Positions 1 through 7,959 of a stretch of DNA of 64,000 nucleotides are shown in pieces. Origin of the DNA: Amycolatopsis bullii (GTDB taxonomy: Bacteria; Actinomycetota; Actinomycetes; Mycobacteriales; Pseudonocardiaceae); contig NZ_BNAW01000002.1 in the NCBI RefSeq assembly GCF_014654205.1, positions 248,001 to 312,000 of the forward strand, in the 5' to 3' direction. The notes under the pieces were generated by a model. The model saw only the letters and a list, made by a program, of their open reading frames with translations. It was not told the origin of the DNA and did not search any database. A program made the translations under genes and the position numbers. How positions within the stretch are numbered: position 1 is the stretch's first letter; the number at the start of each line of letters is the position of its first letter.

Positions 1-656
1 ATCTCCTCGTCGTCCACGCCGAGGTCGGGGTACTCCGGGTCCTTGAGCAGGCCGTGGGCGACGTCGATGCGGACGCCGTCGACCCCGCGGGCGAACCAGA
101 ACCGCAGCAGGTCTTCGAAGTCCGCGCGGACTTCCGGGTGCTCCCAGTCGAGGTCCGGCTGCTCCGGGGCGAACAGGTGCAGGTACCACTCGCCGTCCGG
201 GGCGCGGGTCCAGGCGGGGCCGCCGAAGACGCTGCGCCAGTCGTTCGGCGGCCGGTCGCCGCGGCCGGGCCGGAAGTGGTAGCGCGCGCGTTCGGGCGAG
301 CCGGGGCCGGCGGCCAGCGCGGCGCGGAACCACCGGTGCCGGTCCGAGGTGTGGTTCGGGACGACGTCGATCACCACGCGCAGCCCGAGCCGGTGGGCCT
401 CGGTGATCAGCGCGACGGCGTCGGCGTCGGTGCCGAACAGCGGGTCCACCGACCGGTGGTCCTCGACGTCGTACCCGCCGTCGACCATCGGCGAGCGGTA
501 CCACGGCGTGGTCCACACGGCGTCGACACCCAGCTCGGCCAGGTACCCCAGGCGAGCGCGGAGACCGGCCAGATCCCCGGTGCCGTCGCCGCCGGAGTCG
601 GCGAAGCTGCGGACGTAGACCTCGTAGACCACCGCGTCGCGCCACCAGCCGTCCAT
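1..656 (-). CDS. GH13 alpha-glucosidase/alpha-amylase family protein (3' part beyond window)
   Basis: Reading leftward from ATG at 656 and still open at base 1, this gives the first about 218 residues of a GH13 glycoside hydrolase acting on alpha-glucosidic bonds. It opens MDGWWRDAVVYEVYVRSF, the usual start of oligo-1,6-glucosidase/trehalose-hydrolase-like enzymes. The conserved region with DVVPNHTSD follows near residue 90-98, and GVDGVRIDVAHGL near residue 193-205 is the region containing the nucleophile Asp. The acid/base Glu region lies outside the window, so substrate specificity cannot be judged. Its start is only 24 bases from the divergent methyltransferase start at 681, so the two promoters must overlap. 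No signal peptide is present, which suggests a cytoplasmic enzyme. Confidence 0.9.
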   Translation of the reverse strand, partial: MDGWWRDAVVYEVYVRSFADSGGDGTGDLAGLRARLGYLAELGVDAVWTTPWYRSPMVDGGYDVEDHRSVDPLFGTDADAVALITEAHRLGLRVVIDVVPNHTSDRHRWFRAALAAGPGSPERARYHFRPGRGDRPPNDWRSVFGGPAWTRAPDGEWYLHLFAPEQPDLDWEHPEVRADFEDLLRFWFARGVDGVRIDVAHGLLKDPEYPDLGVDDEE

Positions 657-680
657 GACCCGAGTATCTACGCTGGGGAC

Positions 681-1469
681 GTGACCGACGCGTGGGAATG
701 GGATCCGTCCCTCTATTCGGGCAGCGCGCGGTACTACGCGCAGGGCCGCGCGGCGTATCCCCCCGAGCTCGCCACGGCCTTCGCCGACGAGCTCGGGCTG
801 GACGGCACCGGGCGGCTGCTCGACGTCGGCTGCGGGCCGGGGTCGCTGACGCTGCTGCTGGCCGGGCTGTTCGAGGAGGCGGTGGGGCTCGACGCCGACG
901 GCGACATGCTCGCCGAGGCGAGCCGGCTCGCGGGGAACGCCGGCAACTGCCGGTGGGTGCACCGGCGCGCGGAGGAGCTGCCCGCCGGGCTGGGGCGGTT
1001 CCGGCTGGTCACCTTCGCGCAGTCGTTCCACTGGTTGGACCGGCCCCGCGTCGCCGCCGCGGTGCGCGGAACACTGACGCCGGACGGCGTCTGCGCCCAC
1101 GTGCACGCGTCGACGCACGAGAGCGTGCACCCGGCGATCGCGGAGCTGGTGCGCGAATACCTCGGCCCGGTGCGGCGCGCGGGCCGGAGTGCGCTGCCCG
1201 CGGGCACGCCCGGCGGCGAGGCGGCGATCTACCGCGCGGCGGGCTTCCACGGCCCGCGGCGGTTCGAGGTGCCCGGGCGGGTGGTGACCCGGACGGTCGA
1301 CGACGTCGTCGCCGGGGTGTTCTCGCTGTCGAGCTCGGCACCGCACCTGTTCGGCGACCGGCGGGCCGCGTTCGAGGCGGAACTCCGGCGGCGGCTGGCC
1401 CCGGCGGAGACGTTCACCGTGCGGTTGCGCGAGATCGCCGTCGACCTGTGGTTCACCAGGGGTTGTTGA
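681..1469 (+). CDS. class I SAM-dependent methyltransferase
   Basis: A 262-residue protein beginning at GTG 681. The open frame extends far upstream, but that part is antisense to the GH13 gene, so the GTG start is preferred. Motif I, LLDVGCGPGSLTLLL, lies near residues 47-60, followed by the acidic residue after strand 2 (VGLDAD) and a FAQSFHWLD segment in the motif IV region. These are typical of the Methyltransf_11/25 group related to UbiE and TAM, whose substrates are very diverse; nothing here fixes the substrate. The 3' end overlaps the end of the convergent gene 1453-1812 by 17 bases. Divergent from the GH13 gene. Confidence 0.85.
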   Translation: MTDAWEWDPSLYSGSARYYAQGRAAYPPELATAFADELGLDGTGRLLDVGCGPGSLTLLLAGLFEEAVGLDADGDMLAEASRLAGNAGNCRWVHRRAEELPAGLGRFRLVTFAQSFHWLDRPRVAAAVRGTLTPDGVCAHVHASTHESVHPAIAELVREYLGPVRRAGRSALPAGTPGGEAAIYRAAGFHGPRRFEVPGRVVTRTVDDVVAGVFSLSSSAPHLFGDRRAAFEAELRRRLAPAETFTVRLREIAVDLWFTRGC

Positions 1470-1812
1470 AGTCCTCGTCCTCTTCGACGGCGGCCCGGGG
1501 CCGCCGGGCGGCCCGCGGTTCGTCCCGCACGGGCCGCGGCGCCGGTTCGAAGCCGGCGGAATACTCCTCGGCGGCGAAGGCGGAGGCCGGTTCGGCGTGC
1601 GAGCGGTCGGTGCTCCAGCCGGACTTCGTCTTGCGCTGGGCCATTTCGCGGACGTGCTGGACGTACCGTTCGGCCGCCTGGACCTGCTTGGTCATGTACT
1701 CGTGGGAGCGCGCCTTGATCTCCTCGCCCTGCTGTTCGCGCAGGGCACGGCGATCGGCCTGTTCGCGCACGAGGCCGTCGAGCTCGGCCTTCATCCCGGC
1801 GATGTCGGTCAT
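1453..1812 (-). CDS. hypothetical coiled-coil protein, last gene of the ESX/FAAL operon
   Basis: A 119-residue charged protein. Residues 1-65 are predicted helical and rich in E, K, Q and R (MTDIAGMKAELDGLVREQAD...), and the rest is a disordered Arg/Pro-rich tail ending DEDFNNPW. Small proteins of this look often sit at the end of actinobacterial WXG100/ESX-substrate loci; I do not recognise a defined domain. Its ATG is 8 bases downstream of the stop of the large Gly/Ser-rich gene, so it is almost certainly cotranscribed and may be a chaperone or partner for that protein (inference). The 3' end overlaps the convergent methyltransferase by 17 bases. Confidence 0.7.
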   Translation of the reverse strand: MTDIAGMKAELDGLVREQADRRALREQQGEEIKARSHEYMTKQVQAAERYVQHVREMAQRKTKSGWSTDRSHAEPASAFAAEEYSAGFEPAPRPVRDEPRAARRPRAAVEEDEDFNNPW

Positions 1813-1820
1813 GCGTCCTC

Positions 1821-4800
1821 CTACCAGGTCCGGGACGGCGGGTCTTCGTCGTCGAGGGAGCCGATGATCCGCCGGCCGGGCTCGCCGAGGTTGTCGAAGA
1901 CGGCGCCTTCGATGCGGTAGGCGGGGGCACGGCGTTCGGTGTCGCCGCCACCGCCCTGGGCCCCGCCCATGGCGCCCATGCCGGGCATCCCGGACATCGA
2001 CGAGCCGGCCGCCCCGGTGGGTCCGGACGGGCCGCCGGCCGCCGACGCGAACGCGGGCTGCGGCTGGACGGGACCGGCGCCGGTGTGGGCGCCGCCGGAG
2101 ACGGGTGATTCGCCGAGCCCCGCGCCGGACGGGTCGAAGCCAGCGCCCGAGAAGCCGCCGTGGGACCCACCGCCGATCCCGGCCGACGAGGGGGCGGAGT
2201 GGGCGCCGCCACCGCCGCCGTGGGAGCCCGGCTCGCCGGAGCCGCCGCCCGCGCCACCGTGCCCGCCACCGGACGAACCATCCGCGGCGCCGTGGCCGGA
2301 GCCGCCGCCGTGGTGCGAGCCGTCGCCGGACGAGGTCGGGTCGCCGGAGCCGCCGTCGTGGTGCGAGCCGTCCCCGCCGGCGACGGAAGCCGGGTTGCCG
2401 CTGTCGCCCCGTGCCAGGTCTTCGAGGGTTCCTCGGTGGGTCGGCAGGTCGTCGGGCTTCTTCTCGGGGGTGTCGCCGAGCGCGCCCGAGGCCTTGTCGT
2501 CCTCGCCCAGCGTGTAGGTCGTCGGGGTGCCCTTGCCGTCGTCGACGGTCACCACCGTCGGGCCGTCCGGGCCGTCGGGGCGCTCCGCGGTGATCTCGAG
2601 GTCGCCGTCGCGGATGTGGATCTTGCCGTCGGCGCCGGGGCGGTACGTGTCCGTGTCCGTCCCTTGCGGACCGTCGCCGGGCTTGGCTTCGGACCAGTCG
2701 AGCTTGAAGTCCTTCGGGTCGCCCGGTCCGTCGCCGACCTTGATGTCCATCTTGCCGTCGTGGTCCGGCTCGGTCATCTCGAAGGTCTTGTCGCCCTGCT
2801 TGACCTTGAGGACGTCCGGATCGTCGTCGCCTTCGCCCTTGCCGTCGTCACCGAGCAGGCTGTCGGGCTTGCCGTCGTGGTCGGCGTCCCCGCCGCCGAG
2901 GCCGGAACCGTCGCCGGGATCGGTGGGAATGCCCGGGCCGCCGAACTCCTTCAGCGCCTCTGCGGCCTTCTTCTTCGCTTCCTCCGCGGCCTGCTCGGCC
3001 GTGGCCTTGCCGTCGTCGCCGGAACCCGCGCCCGGCTCGCCGCCCTCCGAACCCGACCCGCCGCCCAGGGCGCCGGCGCCGTCCCCGGACTCCGTCTGGA
3101 TGCCCGGGCCGCTGAACTCCTTCAGCGCATCCGCGGCCTTCTTCTTGGCCGCCTCGGTCGCGGCGGCCGCGGCGTCCTGGCCACCGTCGCCACCACCCGA
3201 ACCGGCGCCGCTGCCCGAGCCGGAACCGGAACCGCCGCCCAGGCCGCCGTCGCCGTCGCCGGACTCCGTCTCGATGCCTGGGCCGCTGAACTCCTTCAGC
3301 GCATCCGCGGCCTTCTTCTTGGCCGCCTCCGCGGCCGCGGCCGCGGCGTCCTGGCCGCTGTCGGCCGGCGGCGCCACCGAAGACGGCGTCGTGTCATCGG
3401 ATCCCGCGCCCGAACCCGAACCGCCACCCGAACCGGAACCACCGCCCGAACCGAGACCGGCGCCGGACTCCGTCTGGATGCCGGGACCGCTGAACTGCTT
3501 CAGCGCGTCCGCGGCTTTCTGCTTCGCCGCCTCGGCTTCTTGGGCCGCCTGCTGTTTGGCCGCCTCCGCGGCTTGTCGCTTGGCCGCTTCCTCCGCGGCT
3601 CCGTCGTCTTGGCCGGCCGGCGAGCCGGAGCCGCCACCCGCGGAACCACCGCCGGACGCGGTGGACCCGTCGGGGATCGGCGGCACCGAACCACCACCCG
3701 ATCCGGAGCCACTGCCCGAACCCGAACCACCGGCCGAACCCGAACCACCGCCGGAGCCCACGCCGCTCGGCAGGTCGGTACCCGAACCGCCGCCGGACCC
3801 GGAACCCCCGCCCGGCGCACCGGACGCCGAACTCGTGTCCGGGATCGGCGGCACCGAACCGCCACCGCCGCCGGCACCCGAGCCGGACCCTCCCGAACCG
3901 GAACCACCGCCGGACCCGGAACCCGACCCGGAGCCGCCCGAACCAGAACCGGCGCCCGAACCACCGGGACCACCACCGGTGCCGCCGGCCGTCCCGGAGC
4001 CACCCGAACCGCTCCCCGCGCCACCGGGGCCCCCACTGCCCCCGGGCAGCGAAACGCCCTCGAACTCGTTGCGGATCCCGCCCATCACCTTGTCGAGCGC
4101 GTCGTACGCCTGGTCGACCAGGTCCTTCGTGTCCTTGCAGGTCTTCACGAACCCCTGGTACAGCCGGTCCCACATGTCCGGGTTGAACTGGTTCTGCACC
4201 CACTGCTTGGCCAGGTCCTGGCCGTGCTTCTTGATCTCGTCGCCGTCGCAGCAGCCCTGGTCGTTGAGCGTCTTGACCAGGTTCGTCCCGAAGTTGAGGT
4301 CCATCCAGCCCGCGATCTGGGCCAGGTCCTGCTCGTTCCCGTGTTCGCCGTTGGCGACGGCGACGACCTTCTGCGCCATCGTGTAGTCGGCCTTGCCGAC
4401 CAGATCGGTGTACATCCCGATGACCGCGTCGGCCTTGCCCTTGCACAGCTGGAACACCGTGGTGGCCGTGTTCAGCGTCGCCTCGCTCGCGGTACCGAGC
4501 GTCTGGGACAGCTTCGCCGCCTTCGGCTGGATCTTGTCGTTGTAGGTGTCGGACGCGGCATCGGCTCCCGCGCCGCTCCAGCTGCCGAACAGGGTGCCCA
4601 GCTGCGAGCCGGTGTCCTGGAGCGTCCGGTCCACCGTCTCCGAGCCACGCTTGAAGTGCCCCGCGTCGGCGACGAAGTCCGCGAAGCTGATCCCGCGCTG
4701 CTCGTCGAACGGCGTGCGGATGTCCTTGTCCAGGTCGAGCGCGCGGGTGTTGCCGCGGCAGTCGGCCGGGATCTTCGCGAGCAGCGACCCGAACGTCTCG

Positions 4801-5213
4801 AACAGCTTCAGCGCGGGCGCGGCCGCGTCGAAGATCTCGTCGGAGGTCTTGGTCCCGCCGCTGCTCTCGGCCGACGGCGGCTGGGTCTCGTCGAGCTTCT
4901 TCTTGCCGTCGTCGACGGCCTTCTTCTCCTGGTCCTCGTTGTAGCTGTTCTGGTCGCCGCTCTGCTTCGCCTTGTCGTAGGCCTGGTCGACGGACTGGCC
5001 GGCGAACAGCGGGTTCGCGTTGTACGCCTGCGCGTACCTGCCGGCCTCTTCCCGCTTCTGCTTGATCTCGTCCGGCTCCTGGTCGGCCAGGAACGGCGGC
5101 GGTGGCGGGTTTTCCCGCAGCCAGCTGCTGATCAGCGCGCTCTTCTGCGCCGGCGGCACGCTCGGGTCGTCCAGGATCGCCTTGACGTCGGACCACTTCT
5201 TCTTCTCGGCCAT
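1821..5213 (-). CDS. giant Gly/Ser-rich ESX (type VII) secretion-associated protein with internal repeats
   Basis: 1,130 residues starting MAEKKKWSDVK at ATG 5213, whose A is also the last base of the preceding stop (TGATG coupling). Residues 1-415 are helical, with a WSG turn in a WXG100-like context (LGTLFGSWSGAGADAA). Residues about 420-550 are Gly/Ser/Pro linkers containing two VPPIPD blocks. Four Ala/Lys helical repeats, each ending in a variant of ALKEFSGPGI, lie near residues 565, 640, 700 and 755. Two acidic DxDHDG loops near 776 and 819 resemble calcium-binding DxDxDG motifs, and a Gly/His-rich stretch covers about 930-1010. The end contains GMGAMGGAQGGGGDTERR, like the tails of actinobacterial PPE/WXG-type proteins. 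Probably exported and surface-associated; function unknown. The longer upstream frame is rejected because it lies in the preceding gene. Confidence 0.8.
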   Translation of the reverse strand: MAEKKKWSDVKAILDDPSVPPAQKSALISSWLRENPPPPPFLADQEPDEIKQKREEAGRYAQAYNANPLFAGQSVDQAYDKAKQSGDQNSYNEDQEKKAVDDGKKKLDETQPPSAESSGGTKTSDEIFDAAAPALKLFETFGSLLAKIPADCRGNTRALDLDKDIRTPFDEQRGISFADFVADAGHFKRGSETVDRTLQDTGSQLGTLFGSWSGAGADAASDTYNDKIQPKAAKLSQTLGTASEATLNTATTVFQLCKGKADAVIGMYTDLVGKADYTMAQKVVAVANGEHGNEQDLAQIAGWMDLNFGTNLVKTLNDQGCCDGDEIKKHGQDLAKQWVQNQFNPDMWDRLYQGFVKTCKDTKDLVDQAYDALDKVMGGIRNEFEGVSLPGGSGGPGGAGSGSGGSGTAGGTGGGPGGSGAGSGSGGSGSGSGSGGGSGSGGSGSGAGGGGGSVPPIPDTSSASGAPGGGSGSGGGSGTDLPSGVGSGGGSGSAGGSGSGSGSGSGGGSVPPIPDGSTASGGGSAGGGSGSPAGQDDGAAEEAAKRQAAEAAKQQAAQEAEAAKQKAADALKQFSGPGIQTESGAGLGSGGGSGSGGGSGSGAGSDDTTPSSVAPPADSGQDAAAAAAEAAKKKAADALKEFSGPGIETESGDGDGGLGGGSGSGSGSGAGSGGGDGGQDAAAAATEAAKKKAADALKEFSGPGIQTESGDGAGALGGGSGSEGGEPGAGSGDDGKATAEQAAEEAKKKAAEALKEFGGPGIPTDPGDGSGLGGGDADHDGKPDSLLGDDGKGEGDDDPDVLKVKQGDKTFEMTEPDHDGKMDIKVGDGPGDPKDFKLDWSEAKPGDGPQGTDTDTYRPGADGKIHIRDGDLEITAERPDGPDGPTVVTVDDGKGTPTTYTLGEDDKASGALGDTPEKKPDDLPTHRGTLEDLARGDSGNPASVAGGDGSHHDGGSGDPTSSGDGSHHGGGSGHGAADGSSGGGHGGAGGGSGEPGSHGGGGGAHSAPSSAGIGGGSHGGFSGAGFDPSGAGLGESPVSGGAHTGAGPVQPQPAFASAAGGPSGPTGAAGSSMSGMPGMGAMGGAQGGGGDTERRAPAYRIEGAVFDNLGEPGRRIIGSLDDEDPPSRTW

Positions 5214-5530
5214 CAGAGCGAGCCCCCGGCGTTCGTGATCGCGCCCGCCTGGTTGTCTTCGTTCGCGCCGTAGCTCGAGCCGGCGGTGCCGAGGTTGGTG
5301 CCGAACGAACCGAGAGTGCTGCTGTAGCCGGAAACCGCGGCCCACAGCGCCTGCGCGCCCGCGGTGTACTTGGCCGCGTGCGCGCCGTGCGCCCGGCCGA
5401 ACTTCTCCGCCGTCACCTGCGCCGTCCGGAGGTCCGGGTTGTCGTCCAGCAGGTGCTCCGCCAGGTCCCCGATGGTCTTGGACGCCGCCGACAACGCCTC
5501 GGTCGTCGCGGTGTACCCCCCGCCGCTCAT
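5213..5530 (-). CDS. EspC-like type VII secretion target, WXG100-related
   Basis: 105 residues, a helical hairpin of the size expected for ESX substrates of the EspC/WXG100 type. It has a W-x4-G-like turn (ALWAAVSGY) in the middle and a C-terminal SSYGANEDNQAG segment holding the Y-x3-D/E secretion motif (Tyr followed four residues later by Glu). It is probably secreted as a helical dimer or with the large downstream protein, to which it is coupled through a TGATG overlap at 5213. It starts one base after the acyl carrier protein gene stops. No ESX membrane component (EccC, EccD, MycP) lies in the window, so the secretion machine would be encoded elsewhere. Confidence 0.8.
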   Translation of the reverse strand: MSGGGYTATTEALSAASKTIGDLAEHLLDDNPDLRTAQVTAEKFGRAHGAHAAKYTAGAQALWAAVSGYSSTLGSFGTNLGTAGSSYGANEDNQAGAITNAGGSL

Positions 5531-5531
5531 G

Positions 5532-5789
5532 TCAGCGCCCCTTGCCTCTCAGTGCGTCCGCGAGCACTTCGGCCACGGACCCCACGTCGGTGAACCGGTC
5601 GAGCCGGTCCAGGTCGATCGTCACGCCGTAATGGATCTCCAGCGCCGCCAGCAGCTTGATCCGCCCCTTCGAGTCGATGCCCAGCTCCTCCAGGGGCGCG
5701 TCGGGCTCGACGAGAGCCGGGTCGAGCCGGAAGGTGTCACAGACGACCTTCGTGACCTCGGCGCGGTGATCACCCACGGTCGCCACCAT
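5532..5789 (-). CDS. acyl carrier protein (FAAL partner)
   Basis: 85 residues from ATG 5789. The phosphopantetheine attachment Ser is residue 40 in ELGIDSKGRIKLL. The usual DSL is replaced by DSK, which I associate with carrier proteins dedicated to fatty-acyl-AMP ligases rather than with the housekeeping FabF/FabH carrier. The start lies 20 bases inside the 3' end of the acyl-AMP ligase gene, so the two are translationally linked. Expected role: accept the acyl chain activated by the ligase as a thioester on its 4'-phosphopantetheine arm. What happens to the acyl group next is not shown, since no polyketide or peptide synthetase module is adjacent. Confidence 0.88.
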   Translation of the reverse strand: MVATVGDHRAEVTKVVCDTFRLDPALVEPDAPLEELGIDSKGRIKLLAALEIHYGVTIDLDRLDRFTDVGSVAEVLADALRGKGR

Positions 5790-7410
5790 AACGTGCTTTC
5801 GCGGCCGACCGGGCGACCTTGCCGCTCGATGTGCGCGGAAGTCCACCGGAAGGGACCAGACGTACCGCGCGCAGGGTGAGGCCGTGTTCGCGCGACACCG
5901 CGCGCAGCACCGCCCGGGTCACCTCCCGGTCGTCGGCTTCGGCGCCGCGGACCCGCTCGGCCACCACGACCGCGCCCTCGCCGTCGTCGTCGGCCACGCC
6001 GAACGCGGCGACCCGGTCGCGGCGGATCGCCGGGTGGGCCTCCCCCGCCGCCGCTTCGATGTCCTGCGGGTGGAAGTTGCGGCCGTCGATGACGATGAGG
6101 TCCTTGAGCCGTCCGGTGACGTAAAGGTCGCCGCGGTGCACGACGCCGAGGTCGCCGGTGCGCAGCCAGCCGCCGAGGCCGTCGAGCTCCGCGCCGAACG
6201 CTCCTGCGTCACCGCGGCCCCAGTACCCGTCCGCGACGTTCTCCCCGTGCACCCAGATCTCGCCGACCAGGCCTTCGGGCTGCTCCCGGCCGTCCCGGAC
6301 GATCCGGACGAGCTGGCCGACGGGACGCCCGACCGACACGAGTTCCTGGCCGCCGTCGGTTTCGACGGCCCGGCCCTGCGCGAGGGCTTCGCGGTCGAAC
6401 ACCGCGCCGCGCGGCCCTTCGTCGCCGGCGCTCGCGACGTACACGGTGGCTTCGGCGAGCCCGTACGACGGCCGCTGCGCCTCCCGCCGGAACCCGCGGG
6501 GCCCGAACACCTCCTGGAACCGCTCGATCGTGCGCGGCCGGACCGGTTCGCTGCCGTTCAGCGCGACCCGGACTCCGCTCAGGTCGAGGTCTTCGCCGGT
6601 GTCGCTGTCGGCGGCGAGGTCGTAGGCGAAGTTCGGCGCGGCGGTGAACACCGCGGGGTACTCCGCCAGTTGCCGCAGCCACCGCGCCGGCCGGTGCACG
6701 AACTCGGCCGGGGCCATGAACACCGACCGGCCGCCGGAGAAGACCGGCAGGCACAGCAGCTGGATCAGGCCCATGTCGTGGAAGAACGGGATCCAGCCGG
6801 CGCAGGTGGTGCCCTCGTCGACACCGTAGGCGAGGCTGCCCTGCCAGCAGGCGGCGACGATCGCGCGGTGCGGGATCACCGCACCGGCAGGCTCGCGCGT
6901 CGAACCCGACGTGTACTGCAGGTAGGCGGGGCTGTCCGGGGTCACCGGCACCGGATCGGCGCCGGGCCCGGTGAGCTCGTCGACGACCACGACGGGCTCG
7001 TGCGCGGGCAGCCGCGCCACCTCGGCCGACGACGTCAGCCACACCCGCGCGCTCGCGTCGGCCAGGACACCGGCGAGGCGGTCCGCCTGCGCGGGGTTCG
7101 CCGGCACCATCAGCGGGACGGCGATCAGCCCGGCGGCCAGCGCGCCGAAGAACGCGAGCGGGTAGGCCAGTTCCTGGCCCGCGAGGATCGCGACGCGCTC
7201 CCCCGGCGCGGCCGCCCGGCGCAGTTCCCCCGCCACCACCCGGACGCGGGCGGCGAACTCCGCCCACGTCAGCGTGTGCTCCACGCCGCGGACGTGGTCC
7301 TGGTAGGTGAACAGCGGCCGCTCGTCGCCGTCGCGGGCGAACAGGCGCTCGACGATCGACGTGCGCAGCACGGCCTCGGGCACGGTCGCCGGCGTGGTCG
7401 GACGAGGCAC
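5770..7410 (-). CDS. fatty-acyl-AMP ligase (FAAL/FadD32-like)
   Basis: 546 residues from GTG 7410, the normal FAAL length. ANL-superfamily core motifs are visible: the P-loop-like YTSGSTREPAG near residue 166, FFHDMGLIQLL (FAAL-type A4 region) near 210, YGLAEATVYV near 320, WLRTGDLGVV near 410, and GRLKDLIVIDGRNFHPQDIE followed by the C-terminal small domain. Such enzymes activate fatty acids as acyl-adenylates and hand them to a carrier protein instead of CoA, consistent with the overlapping acyl carrier gene. First gene of a leftward operon that continues into ESX-type substrates. It is divergent from the DUF2087 gene, with 69 bases between the starts. Confidence 0.92.
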   Translation of the reverse strand: MPRPTTPATVPEAVLRTSIVERLFARDGDERPLFTYQDHVRGVEHTLTWAEFAARVRVVAGELRRAAAPGERVAILAGQELAYPLAFFGALAAGLIAVPLMVPANPAQADRLAGVLADASARVWLTSSAEVARLPAHEPVVVVDELTGPGADPVPVTPDSPAYLQYTSGSTREPAGAVIPHRAIVAACWQGSLAYGVDEGTTCAGWIPFFHDMGLIQLLCLPVFSGGRSVFMAPAEFVHRPARWLRQLAEYPAVFTAAPNFAYDLAADSDTGEDLDLSGVRVALNGSEPVRPRTIERFQEVFGPRGFRREAQRPSYGLAEATVYVASAGDEGPRGAVFDREALAQGRAVETDGGQELVSVGRPVGQLVRIVRDGREQPEGLVGEIWVHGENVADGYWGRGDAGAFGAELDGLGGWLRTGDLGVVHRGDLYVTGRLKDLIVIDGRNFHPQDIEAAAGEAHPAIRRDRVAAFGVADDDGEGAVVVAERVRGAEADDREVTRAVLRAVSREHGLTLRAVRLVPSGGLPRTSSGKVARSAAKARYGGDRG

Positions 7411-7479
7411 GCCGGCAACCTACCGGCCCGCCGGAACCGGGTTCACCCCCGGGGCTAGCCGCGGGTACGGTCGCAGACC

Positions 7480-7959
7480 ATGGCCGTACCGGAAGCGCTG
7501 GTCTCCGCTCTCGCGGACGAGGACCGGCTGCAGCTCTTCGCCCGCATCTGCACCGCCCCCGACGGGCTCGAGGCGGCCGGCGCGCCGGCCAAGCTCGCCA
7601 AGCGGCTGGTCGACGCGGGACTCGTCACCGAGGCCGGTGGCCGCTACCGGGCCGTGCCGTCGGTGTTCCGCGCCGCGCTCGCGAAGGCCCCGGTCGATCC
7701 GCTCGACGCGCTCTTCCGCCACGGGCGGCTCGTCTCGATCCCGCACTCGGGCCGGCGGCGGCAGCTGCTGCTGGCCCACCTCGCCGAGCGCTTCGAACCC
7801 GGCCGGCTCTACACCGAGCAGGACGTCCGCGAGAAGCTCTCGATGGTCCACGACGACCACGCGACGCTGCGCCGCTACCTCGTCGACGAAGGCCTGCTGC
7901 AGCGCAGCAACGACGGCGGCGCCTACGGCCGTCCGTCGGAAGCCCGCGCCGCCGGCTGA
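7480..7959 (+). CDS. DUF2087 domain transcriptional regulator
   Basis: 159 residues. The N-terminal half (1-60) reads as a winged-helix-like segment (EDRLQLFARIC, LAKRLVDAGLVTE). The C-terminal half matches DUF2087: DALFRHGRLVSIPHSGRRRQ, then YTEQDVREKLSMVHDDHATLRRYLVDEGLLQR and a YGR near the end. DUF2087 proteins are regarded as regulators with an ArsR-like helix-turn-helix, though ligands are unknown. It is divergent from the fatty-acyl-AMP ligase operon and could control it (inference from position only). The 3' end overlaps the convergent sigma factor gene by 37 bases. Confidence 0.82.
   Translation: MAVPEALVSALADEDRLQLFARICTAPDGLEAAGAPAKLAKRLVDAGLVTEAGGRYRAVPSVFRAALAKAPVDPLDALFRHGRLVSIPHSGRRRQLLLAHLAERFEPGRLYTEQDVREKLSMVHDDHATLRRYLVDEGLLQRSNDGGAYGRPSEARAAG

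Noticed and set aside
2160..5273. Very long + strand open frame (over 1,000 codons) opposite the Gly/Ser-rich ESX-type gene
   Set aside because: It is a shadow frame: the - strand reading gives a coherent protein with repeats, coupling to its neighbours and family motifs, while the + reading is Arg/Ala/Val noise with no motif.
1821..5530. A complete ESX (type VII) secretion locus
   Set aside because: Only substrate-like proteins are present; no EccB, EccC, EccD, EccE or mycosin gene is in the window.
5884..7458. + strand frame opposite the fatty-acyl-AMP ligase
   Set aside because: No motif, no ribosome binding site of note, and fully antisense to a well-conserved enzyme.
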